From contig JAEZDX010000247.1 of NCBI GenBank assembly GCA_023417975.1, forward strand, positions 1 to 6,896: a stretch of 6,896 nt of DNA, given 5' to 3'. The notes under the pieces are model-generated. The model saw only the letters and a program-made list of their open reading frames with translations. It was not told the DNA's origin and did no database searches. Every line of letters starts with the position of its first letter. The first letter of the stretch is position 1. Of the stretch, positions 1-5,398 are shown piece by piece. The stretch comes from Bacillota bacterium (GTDB taxonomy: Bacteria; Bacillota; Clostridia; Clostridiales; Clostridiaceae). Made by a program: the position numbers and the translations under genes.

Positions 1-457
1 AATAAAAAAAATCCTGCATTTTTATGGTCGGCAGGATATTGATATTTGGGAGCTTGAGCTTCACGGGCTATTATACCAGCTTTGGAATCTGTATTATTTA
101 AACCATATGACGTCCATTGCTTTATCAAGCAGCTATATGAAGTTATATGACAAGCTAAAGCCTTCTATTACCTTCATTCATCAAAATTATTCGTCGGATA
201 TAACCATACAAATATTGGCCAAGCAATCAAATCTTTGCGTTGGTACCTTTTGTCGATATTTCAAGGAGCTTACAGGCTTAACTCCCTTTGCATACTTAAC
301 TCGATACCGAATCAGAAAAAGCTGTGATATGCTGTTAAACACCGGGCTAAAGATTACTGAAATTGCTGTTCTAAGCGGTTTCAACAACATAAGTCATTTC
401 AACCGCTCATTTTTACAGCACGTAAAGTGTAAGCCCTCTGAATACCGTAAAATTTGA
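1..457 (+). CDS. AraC/XylS-family transcriptional regulator, C-terminal part (5' end outside window)
   Basis: The reading frame is open from the left edge (first full codon at position 2) to a TGA at 455-457, giving 151 visible residues. Family members usually have about 250-300 residues, so roughly the N-terminal 40 percent, including the effector-sensing domain, is missing. The visible part starts with a helical linker (ELELHGLLYQLWNLYYL, ending just before the internal ATG at 107) and continues into a DNA-binding domain with two helix-turn-helix motifs. The first lies around DITIQILAKQSNLCVGTFCRYF, followed by the G-L-T-P-F-x-Y-L turn. The second matches the AraC signature I-x-E-I-A-x-x-x-G-F-x-x-x-x-x-F-x-x-x-F, ending in KPSEYR close to the C-terminus. 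The ATG at 107 has no ribosome binding site and cuts the linker, so it is not the real start. The gene converges on the exporter operon. It is a DNA-binding activator or repressor by family; its target and ligand cannot be read here. Confidence 0.93.
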   Translation, partial: IKKILHFYGRQDIDIWELELHGLLYQLWNLYYLNHMTSIALSSSYMKLYDKLKPSITFIHQNYSSDITIQILAKQSNLCVGTFCRYFKELTGLTPFAYLTRYRIRKSCDMLLNTGLKITEIAVLSGFNNISHFNRSFLQHVKCKPSEYRKI

Positions 458-477
458 GTACCCCACCCCAGGGGTAC
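458..477. repeat. Short inverted repeat just after the AraC stop codon
   Basis: GTACCCC (458-464) and GGGGTAC (471-477) are perfect 7-bp arms around the 6-base loop ACCCCA. The repeat starts on the base after the TGA of the left AraC gene. It is G+C rich against an A+T-rich background and could form a stable RNA hairpin from either strand. It has no T-run, so alone it is not a standard intrinsic terminator. It may aid the terminator that follows, protect the 3' end, or be a protein site, since ACCCCAGGGGT inside it is also a dyad. Confidence 0.5.
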
Positions 478-489
478 GCTGTTTATGTC

Positions 490-518
490 GAAAATAAGGG
501 ATAAATGCCCTTATTTTC
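490..518. terminator. Bidirectional intrinsic terminator between convergent genes
   Basis: GAAAATAAGGG (490-500) pairs perfectly with CCCTTATTTTC (508-518): an 11-bp stem with a 7-base loop (ATAAATG). The stem has a G/C core at the loop end and an A/T-rich base, so transcripts from either direction end in a T-rich 3' arm. It lies 32 bases past the stop of the left AraC gene on the + strand and 23 bases past the stop of the second exporter gene on the - strand. That position fits a shared terminator for both. The U-rich part is mostly inside the stem instead of forming a long tail, so its efficiency is uncertain. Confidence 0.75.
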
Positions 519-541
519 TATTGTGGTAATTGGATTTTATA

Positions 542-2305
542 TTAATTCAGGCTGTAGTATAGTCCTTTAAGTTTCATCAATTCTTCGTGAGTCCCTTCCT
601 CGGCAATTCCTTTATTGGCAATGTACAGAATTCTATTTGCATTCCTTATTGTAGACAATCTATGTGCCACTATAAAGGCTGTCTTGTCTTTAAGCACCAT
701 ATCCATGGCTTGCTTTAGGAGGTTCTCGGTCTCTGTATCTATAGAACTTGTAGCTTCATCCAGTATAATAACAGAAGGATTCTTAAGTATTATACGGGCA
801 AAGCTTATGAGCTGCTTCTCGCCTGCTGAAAGTCCTGCGCCTCTTTCCTCCAGCTTCGTATAGAAGCCGTCCTTCATCTTATCAATGTATCTGTCTGCAA
901 AAATAGTTCTTGCAGCTTCTGTACATTCTTCATCGGTGGCATCAAGTCTTCCATACCTTATATTATCGAGCACTGTTCCTTTAAATATGAAAGGATCCTG
1001 CATCAATACACCAACTTCTCGTCGCAAAGAGTCAAGAGTGACATTTCTTACATCAAGGCCATCTATTTTAACACTACCAATATTAACGTCGTAGAATCTT
1101 GTAATCATGTTGATTACGGTAGTCTTGCCAGCACCGGTTGGCCCCACAAGAGCAATGGTTTCGCCGGGCTTTACATGAAGATTGAATTCTTCCAATATAT
1201 TTACCCCTTCTTCATAGGCAAAGGTTACATTTTCAAAATCCACTTGTCCCTTAATATTTTTCAGCTCTACTGCGCTGCTACTGCTTTGGATATCAACAGG
1301 GCGATCAATAGTGTCAAATACCTGTTCCAGATTGGAGCTTACTTGTGCCAACTGTTGCACAAGCATAGCAATCTGTGTAAGCGGTGCACTGAAAAGACTC
1401 ATGTAACTTATGAAAGCGATAATAGTACCTGCATCTACCGTGCTATTTCCATGAAGTATCATATATAAAGACACTCCGTATAGAAAAAGGGTTCCAATAT
1501 TCCAAAATGTATCTACAATAGGTGTATTTAGCTCGTTTCTCATAGCAATTTTTATCCATTGCTTTACGCTGGCATCATGAACTTCCCTATATATTTTTTT
1601 ATTCATTTCGGCTCTATTGTAATTCTTAGCTATTTTTTCACCCATAATAGATTCCACAATAAAGGCAGTCCTGTTTGATATCTTTGACCTGTGTGTCCCG
1701 AAAAGCCTTCTGATGGAAAACCTGAGCATAAAAACACATATCATCATAGGAACAATAGTTGCAAAAACAATGGCTGTAAGCGGTGGACTTATTACTAGCA
1801 TAAATACGGTAACAACGGTAATCCTCACTATATAAATAAGAAACATAACTACATAGTTGGTAAAAAAGTTTGCTAGATCGTTTATATAATCCGTAACACG
1901 AATAACAATTTTACCTGCAGGCCTTGAGTCAAAATAATCAAAGGAAAGCAGCTGCAGCTTATAGAATATATCCTGCCTTATCTTTGCGATTATATTGTGT
2001 CCCATTTTACCCATAAGCCTCTGGAAGCTTAAAGTGATGCATATATCTGACGCTGCCAATACCCCAAGCCCTGTAATTATTAGTACCAATTGGTGATAAT
2101 CCTTGGATACAACCACATTGTTGATGATATATCTTAACAATAAGGGCGCTATTAGGGAAGCTGCTGCCGAAAACAGCATAAGTATGCATACAATTGCAAA
2201 TACTTTTTTAAAAGGCAATATATATCTTAATATCCTTCCAAATTGCTTTACATCTATTTTGTTCTCTATTACCTCATCTTGAAAGTATGTATTTCTCTGT
2301 GCCAT
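542..2305 (-). CDS. ABC exporter half-transporter, subunit B (fused TMD-NBD; catalytic Glu present, variant signature LSAGE)
   Basis: 587 residues from the ATG at 2305. The frame stays open upstream to an ATG at 2341, but GAGGTGG at 2321-2315 sits 9 bases before the 2305 ATG, and the longer form would overlap the upstream gene. The N-terminal half is a type-1 ABC exporter membrane domain with six likely helices, roughly at 35-65, 73-91, 149-172, 174-194, 267-285 and 291-313. The ATPase domain has an A-loop Tyr (364, FAYEEG), Walker A GPTGAGKT (388-395), Q-loop Gln 436, signature LSAGE (492-496, consensus LSGGQ), Walker B IILD followed by catalytic Glu 517, and switch His 548 (VAHRLSTI). The stop of subunit A is one base before this start, so the two are probably translationally coupled and form one heterodimer in the cytoplasmic membrane. 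By family (multidrug or lipid/peptide exporters such as LmrCD, BmrCD, TM287/288) it pumps a hydrophobic or amphipathic substrate outward using ATP. The substrate cannot be deduced. Confidence 0.95.
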   Translation of the reverse strand: MAQRNTYFQDEVIENKIDVKQFGRILRYILPFKKVFAIVCILMLFSAAASLIAPLLLRYIINNVVVSKDYHQLVLIITGLGVLAASDICITLSFQRLMGKMGHNIIAKIRQDIFYKLQLLSFDYFDSRPAGKIVIRVTDYINDLANFFTNYVVMFLIYIVRITVVTVFMLVISPPLTAIVFATIVPMMICVFMLRFSIRRLFGTHRSKISNRTAFIVESIMGEKIAKNYNRAEMNKKIYREVHDASVKQWIKIAMRNELNTPIVDTFWNIGTLFLYGVSLYMILHGNSTVDAGTIIAFISYMSLFSAPLTQIAMLVQQLAQVSSNLEQVFDTIDRPVDIQSSSSAVELKNIKGQVDFENVTFAYEEGVNILEEFNLHVKPGETIALVGPTGAGKTTVINMITRFYDVNIGSVKIDGLDVRNVTLDSLRREVGVLMQDPFIFKGTVLDNIRYGRLDATDEECTEAARTIFADRYIDKMKDGFYTKLEERGAGLSAGEKQLISFARIILKNPSVIILDEATSSIDTETENLLKQAMDMVLKDKTAFIVAHRLSTIRNANRILYIANKGIAEEGTHEELMKLKGLYYSLN

Positions 2306-2306
2306 A

Positions 2307-4178
2307 TTATCCAACCACCTCATTTTCTGCCAATGCATCAAAGTCTATAACGGACTTTCTTTGAGCTTCCTGAATATTATATATATTGGAGAAATGGCCT
2401 TGAAGCTTCAAAAGCTCCTCAAAGCTTCCACGTTCTATTATCTCGCCATCCTGCATGTATATAATTTCATCACAATCAACTACTGAGGACATTCTGTGTG
2501 CAGAGATGAGGATGGTTTTTTCAGGATAATGTTTTTTAATATCTGCAAGAAGCCTCTTTTCCGTATCAACATCCAGAGCACTTGTGGAATCATCCAGTAT
2601 AAGCACCGGTGCGTTCTTAAGAAGAGCTCTTGCAATAGATACTCTCTGCTTCTGGCCTCCTGAGATTCCTAGTCCTCTTTCTCCAACGATGGTATCATAT
2701 TGGAATGGCAGACCTTTTATAAAGCTATGTGCCTGAGCATGTTTTGCTGCCTTCACTACCTGTTCCTTTTCAATTTGAGGATTGGCATAGGCTATGTTGG
2801 AATCTATTGTATTGGAAAAGAGGAATACATCCTGAAATACATAAGCTAAACTGCTCCTCAGAGACTCCAGTGAATAATTTCTTATATCCTTTTCATTGAT
2901 TTCAATACTCCCTCCAGTGAGGTCATGTATTCGGACCAGTGATTCCAAAAGCACACTCTTGCCGCTTCCCGTTCCTCCTACTATACCTACCTTCTTGCCG
3001 TAGGGAACCTCAAGATTAATATCTTTAAGCACCTGCTTTCCATCCATAACCATATATCCATTCCTAATTCGGATGTTCGGCTCACCATTTATGGTTGCAG
3101 CCTCTTCATTATCAGATATTCTAGGCTTACATTTCATAAAATTCATCATTTTCTGCCCGGAAACAAGCTGCTGCTGCATTTGAAACAAGTTATTATTAAC
3201 TTGTGATATGTAATCCATTATCTTTAGCACATAGTTGGAGCATGCAAGAAGGTATCCAAGTAGCATGTACCCCTTTATGACAAGAACTGAACTGATTGCA
3301 ATTGTTCCTATATATGCAATCTGCTTGATTGAGCTAAATATGACTTCAAATCTTGAGGATAGCATAATCTGCTTAATATAAGAATCCTTGAGTTTTTCAT
3401 TGGACTTGTCAAACTTTCTCTTCTCTGCTTCCTCATTGGTAAAAGAACGAACAAGGCGTACTGCAGAAATATTCTCCTGAACAGTAAGATTCATTCTGCT
3501 ATTACTTTCTCTTATATTTCTAAAGTTAGTCCTTGCTGCCTTCTTAAAATTCATTAATGCTATGAAAAAGAAGGGCATCATGAGAATGGGAATAAAAAGC
3601 AGACTGAAATTTATGCTGGCTAACAGATATATAATTGCTATAAGCACAAAAATGCTGTCAAAAATATTTGGTATCATTCTGCAGAAAAGTTCCTTGAACA
3701 TAATGGTATCCGAATTGACAGTGGTCATGAGTTCACCGGTGTTGAACTGAGCCAGAGTCTCGCTGTCAAGCTTCATAAGCTTTTCATAGGTAGCCTCTCT
3801 CAATTCTGTTTCGAGTTTTAGACCTAAGAGCTGATTAGTAATATTTTTAATATAAACAAGAATTATCCTTGTAATCAGAAGAAGCATAAATACTGCAGCC
3901 AAGCTAAAAAAAAGCTTCATTGTATGAACCTTGCCATATTTTCCGTTGAGCATAAATGAAAATATTCCGTTTTCACCAGGCTTATTGTCACATATGACAT
4001 AATTGATAAACATTGCAGAAATAAGCGGTATAAGCAGATCTGCAGTTAAAGCGATAAAGCTGACAATCTGTGTTAAGGCAGCCGGCAGCAGATGCTTCTT
4101 CCAGTACTTAAACCCAAACATTAGTACATCCATATAAACACCCCAATCTTTATAACAATACCAAATAGGGATAGTCAT
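2307..4178 (-). CDS. ABC exporter half-transporter, subunit A (fused TMD-NBD; degenerate ATP site with Asp for catalytic Glu)
   Basis: 623 residues from the ATG at 4178, which follows AGGGG (4191-4187) by 8 bases. A second candidate is the ATG at 4133 (MDVLMFGFKYWKK; 608 residues), preceded 7 bases upstream by TTGGGG; its sequence looks like a usual exporter N-terminus, so the start is not settled. Six membrane helices are likely, near 33-60, 89-110, 168-187, 190-210, 279-301 and 305-327. The ATPase domain has Walker A GGTGSGKS (401-408), Q-loop Gln 449, a canonical-type signature ISGGQ (505-509), Walker B VLILD (525-529) followed by Asp 530 where the catalytic Glu should be, and switch His 561. 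The usual A-loop aromatic also appears to be absent (MVMDGKQ, Val near 377). Asp at this place marks the degenerate site of heterodimeric exporters such as TM287, LmrC and BmrC. It is the first gene of the operon and the likely partner of the next gene. Confidence 0.95.
   Translation of the reverse strand: MTIPIWYCYKDWGVYMDVLMFGFKYWKKHLLPAALTQIVSFIALTADLLIPLISAMFINYVICDNKPGENGIFSFMLNGKYGKVHTMKLFFSLAAVFMLLLITRIILVYIKNITNQLLGLKLETELREATYEKLMKLDSETLAQFNTGELMTTVNSDTIMFKELFCRMIPNIFDSIFVLIAIIYLLASINFSLLFIPILMMPFFFIALMNFKKAARTNFRNIRESNSRMNLTVQENISAVRLVRSFTNEEAEKRKFDKSNEKLKDSYIKQIMLSSRFEVIFSSIKQIAYIGTIAISSVLVIKGYMLLGYLLACSNYVLKIMDYISQVNNNLFQMQQQLVSGQKMMNFMKCKPRISDNEEAATINGEPNIRIRNGYMVMDGKQVLKDINLEVPYGKKVGIVGGTGSGKSVLLESLVRIHDLTGGSIEINEKDIRNYSLESLRSSLAYVFQDVFLFSNTIDSNIAYANPQIEKEQVVKAAKHAQAHSFIKGLPFQYDTIVGERGLGISGGQKQRVSIARALLKNAPVLILDDSTSALDVDTEKRLLADIKKHYPEKTILISAHRMSSVVDCDEIIYMQDGEIIERGSFEELLKLQGHFSNIYNIQEAQRKSVIDFDALAENEVVG
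2315..2321 (-). promoter_or_regulatory. Ribosome binding site of exporter subunit B (decides its start)
   Basis: On the - strand GAGGTGG ends 9 bases before the ATG at 2305. It lies inside the last codons of subunit A (ENEVVG), whose stop TAA (2309-2307) is one base from the ATG. This supports the short form of subunit B and coupling of translation between the two subunits, which helps equal production. Confidence 0.8.
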
Positions 4179-4186
4179 AAGAACCA

Positions 4187-4191
4187 CCCCT
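4187..4191 (-). promoter_or_regulatory. Probable ribosome binding site of exporter subunit A
   Basis: AGGGG (within AGGGGTGG) lies 8 bases before the ATG at 4178 on the - strand. The in-frame GTG at 4187 overlaps this site and so is unlikely to be the start. A similar motif, TTGGGGTG (4146-4139), precedes the alternative ATG at 4133. Confidence 0.55.
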
Positions 4192-4208
4192 GGTATACTT
4201 ATTAAATT

Positions 4209-4226
4209 TTCACTGTACTTTGTGAA
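4209..4226. repeat. Dyad TTCAC-N8-GTGAA in the exporter operon leader
   Basis: TTCAC (4209-4213) and GTGAA (4222-4226) form 5-bp inverted arms with an 8-base spacer. It falls just downstream of the predicted transcription start of the exporter operon, where a regulator could bind or a leader hairpin could form. With arms this short, chance occurrence is quite possible. Confidence 0.3.
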
Positions 4227-4240
4227 TATGTTATAAAATC

Positions 4241-4249
4241 ATTATATCA
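4241..4249 (-). promoter_or_regulatory. Extended -10 promoter of the exporter operon
   Basis: On the - strand the sequence reads TGATATAAT (4249-4241): a perfect TATAAT with the TG of an extended -10 one base upstream. I see no good -35 at 16-18 bases spacing, which is common for extended -10 promoters and for activator-dependent ones. Transcription would start near 4234, giving a leader of about 55 bases to the ATG at 4178. This gives the exporter its own promoter, separate from the AraC gene upstream. Confidence 0.6.
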
Positions 4250-4387
4250 CCTTGAACAATATAACTGAGATGGCTTATCTTACCTATTGGAATTATGGCT
4301 TTTGTCGGAGAAAAAGCTTGCATTTCCGCCAGTAATGCTGTAAAACACACGATTGCAACGTGATAATAGAATATATAATTTAATATA

Positions 4388-4433
4388 GAGCATAGAAAGA
4401 TAGTACATGAGCAGCTTTTCCTTCTATATGCTC
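4388..4433 (-). terminator. Imperfect hairpin after the AraC gene, possible terminator
   Basis: Directly after the AraC stop codon (TAG at 4436-4434), the arms GAGCATAGAA (4388-4397) and TTCTA-TA-TGCTC (4422-4433) pair over 10 bp with a 2-base bulge and a loop of about 24 bases. On the - strand the sequence after it is A/T-rich (TCTATATTAAATTATATATT) but without a pure T-run. It could end or weaken the AraC transcript before the exporter operon; the large loop and bulge make this uncertain. Confidence 0.35.
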
Positions 4434-5288
4434 CTATTTATAAAACAACAATCTTGAGGCATAGGCATTACGGTATTGAGTTGGTGTGAGTCCCACTAAT
4501 TTCTTAAAAACCTTCATAAAGTTGTGATTGTCACTAAAACCGCACTTATATGCTATCTCGCTTATATTGGCATTTGTATCACAAAGTAAAAACTTTGACA
4601 GTTCGATTTTTTCCTTCATTATATATTGCTTAAGAGTTACTCCTGCAATTGTACTGAATAAGGACGATATATACCTTTTGTTATATCCAAAGGAATCGGC
4701 TATATCGGACACCTTTATCTCGGTATTTATGTTCAATTTTACATAGTCTTGTATATCGTTAAAAAGCTGTTTTCTTTTGAAGGCAGAATCCTCTTGATTT
4801 TTCTTCGCCAAAAACTGACTGTAGATTTCGCTCAATATAGTTGTGCATACATAATTGTTATGCAAACTGTTTCCATAGCTTCGTACATTATCTTGCAAAT
4901 GCTTCATCATTACTATAATCTTTTCCAGATTCTCTACCTTACCATATGCGGGAATATATATTTTATCTTCATATTGCTTTTCCGGAAATTCCTTTAGTAC
5001 CTTTACACTTACCGGATTTTCGTATGTAAAGTGGAGCCAATAAAAAGCACAGCTGCTCTTTCTATATCCAGCTTGCTTTGCACCCGGAGGAAAAATCAGA
5101 AACTCGCCCTTCCCTATGGAAAACTCCCTTTCGTCAGCTTTAATATGCGCTATTCCCTCTGTGACTACTATAAGCTCATAGTCCTGCATATATCTTGGAA
5201 AGTGCATCCAATCCTGTGAAGGGGCTTGAAATTTGCCTGTTAAATTATATTTTAAAGGTTTATTGAGAACAAATTCATAATATTGCAT
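4434..5288 (-). CDS. AraC/XylS-family transcriptional regulator with N-terminal cupin-like sensor domain
   Basis: 284 residues from the ATG at 5288 (MQYYEFVLNK), a usual length for the family. An in-frame GTG at 5303 would add five residues but lies within the AGGTGG ribosome binding site (5305-5300), so the ATG is preferred. Residues about 26-90 look like the AraC-type sugar-binding cupin: a run of short strands with YELIVVTEGIAHIKADE, then GKGEFLIFPPGAKQAGY and FYWLHF. A helical linker follows. The C-terminal part has two helix-turn-helix motifs: the first at 192-211 (KVSDIADSFGYNKRYISSLF), the second at 241-273 with the AraC signature (ISEIAYKCGFSDNHNFMKVF, then GLTPTQYR). It is divergent from the hydrolase gene with a 110-base shared control region, the usual setting for a local sugar-responsive activator. 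It could also act on the exporter operon that follows in the same direction 255 bases later. The ligand is not identifiable; an arabinose-containing oligosaccharide is a guess from the neighbour. Confidence 0.95.
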   Translation of the reverse strand: MQYYEFVLNKPLKYNLTGKFQAPSQDWMHFPRYMQDYELIVVTEGIAHIKADEREFSIGKGEFLIFPPGAKQAGYRKSSCAFYWLHFTYENPVSVKVLKEFPEKQYEDKIYIPAYGKVENLEKIIVMMKHLQDNVRSYGNSLHNNYVCTTILSEIYSQFLAKKNQEDSAFKRKQLFNDIQDYVKLNINTEIKVSDIADSFGYNKRYISSLFSTIAGVTLKQYIMKEKIELSKFLLCDTNANISEIAYKCGFSDNHNFMKVFKKLVGLTPTQYRNAYASRLLFYK

Positions 5289-5299
5289 ATGACTTTTTA

Positions 5300-5305
5300 C
5301 CACCT
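5300..5305 (-). promoter_or_regulatory. Ribosome binding site of the complete AraC gene (decides its start)
   Basis: AGGTGG on the - strand lies 11 bases before the ATG at 5288. The in-frame GTG at 5303 is part of this motif and therefore a poor start. The spacing is slightly long but acceptable. Confidence 0.65.
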
Positions 5306-5345
5306 ATTCTGTGTTAAAACCATTTTATATTTAATTTAAAATTAC

Positions 5346-5356
5346 TATACTATAAG
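5346..5356 (+). promoter_or_regulatory. Candidate -10 region of the hydrolase promoter
   Basis: TATACT (5346-5351) and the abutting TATAAG (5351-5356) each match the TATAAT consensus at 5 of 6 positions. Neither has a recognisable -35 at the right distance (TTTTAT at 5323-5328 for the first). A weak -35 fits a promoter that needs an activator such as the divergent AraC protein. The area is very A+T rich, so chance matches are easy. No clear promoter for the divergent AraC gene could be picked out. Confidence 0.35.
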
Positions 5357-5374
5357 TAAACACTTACGTAAGTA
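5353..5374. promoter_or_regulatory. Candidate operator: 12-bp perfect palindrome plus an extra half-site
   Basis: ACTTACGTAAGT at 5362-5373 is its own reverse complement. A further half-site TAAGT at 5353-5357 pairs with ACTTA at 5362-5366 around AAAC, and TAAGTA recurs at 5353-5358 and 5369-5374, a 16-base repeat period. The site lies between the candidate -10 elements and the ribosome binding site of the hydrolase, and upstream of the AraC gene. A protein here could block hydrolase transcription or affect both divergent genes. AraC proteins usually bind direct repeats, which the 16-base repeat could supply; a dimeric repressor would fit the palindrome better. Confidence 0.45.
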
Positions 5375-5385
5375 CATTTTGAAAA

Positions 5386-5391
5386 AAGGAG
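5386..5391 (+). promoter_or_regulatory. Ribosome binding site of the hydrolase gene
   Basis: AAGGAG lies 7 bases (a run of T) before the ATG at 5399. It is the strongest translation signal in the window and fixes the start of the hydrolase. Confidence 0.85.
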
Positions 5392-5398
5392 TTTTTTT

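Noticed and set aside
107..457. A short 116-residue AraC-like protein starting at the ATG at 107
   Set aside because: The same frame is open to the left edge with linker-like coding sequence, and there is no ribosome binding site before 107. It is the tail of a longer gene.
615..1468. Open frames on the + strand opposite exporter subunit B (also near 3562-3750, 4528-5219 on + and 6029-6232, 6622-6888 on -)
   Set aside because: They lie antisense to genes with clear family motifs, lack ribosome binding sites that I can see, and encode no recognisable domains.
2306..2341. Start of exporter subunit B at 2341 with 12 extra residues
   Set aside because: It would overlap the end of subunit A and includes the GAGGTGG site that serves the ATG at 2305.
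542..4178. Exporter genes as a sugar importer for the hydrolase
   Set aside because: Both proteins fuse a six-helix membrane domain to the ATPase domain and no solute-binding protein is present. This is exporter architecture.
4318..4341. Small hairpin GCATT-N9-AATGC and a TTGCAT...TAAAAC promoter-like pair on the + strand
   Set aside because: The stem is only 5 bp, and a + strand promoter here would read against the AraC gene with no gene to serve.
5322..5342. Inverted repeat ATTTTA / TAAAAT upstream of the hydrolase
   Set aside because: The region is almost pure A/T, where such short repeats are expected by chance.
5353..5366. Catabolite repression (cre) site at TAAGTAAACACTTA
   Set aside because: It lacks the central CG and the flanking TG/CA pattern of the cre consensus; the dyad is better described as an unknown operator.
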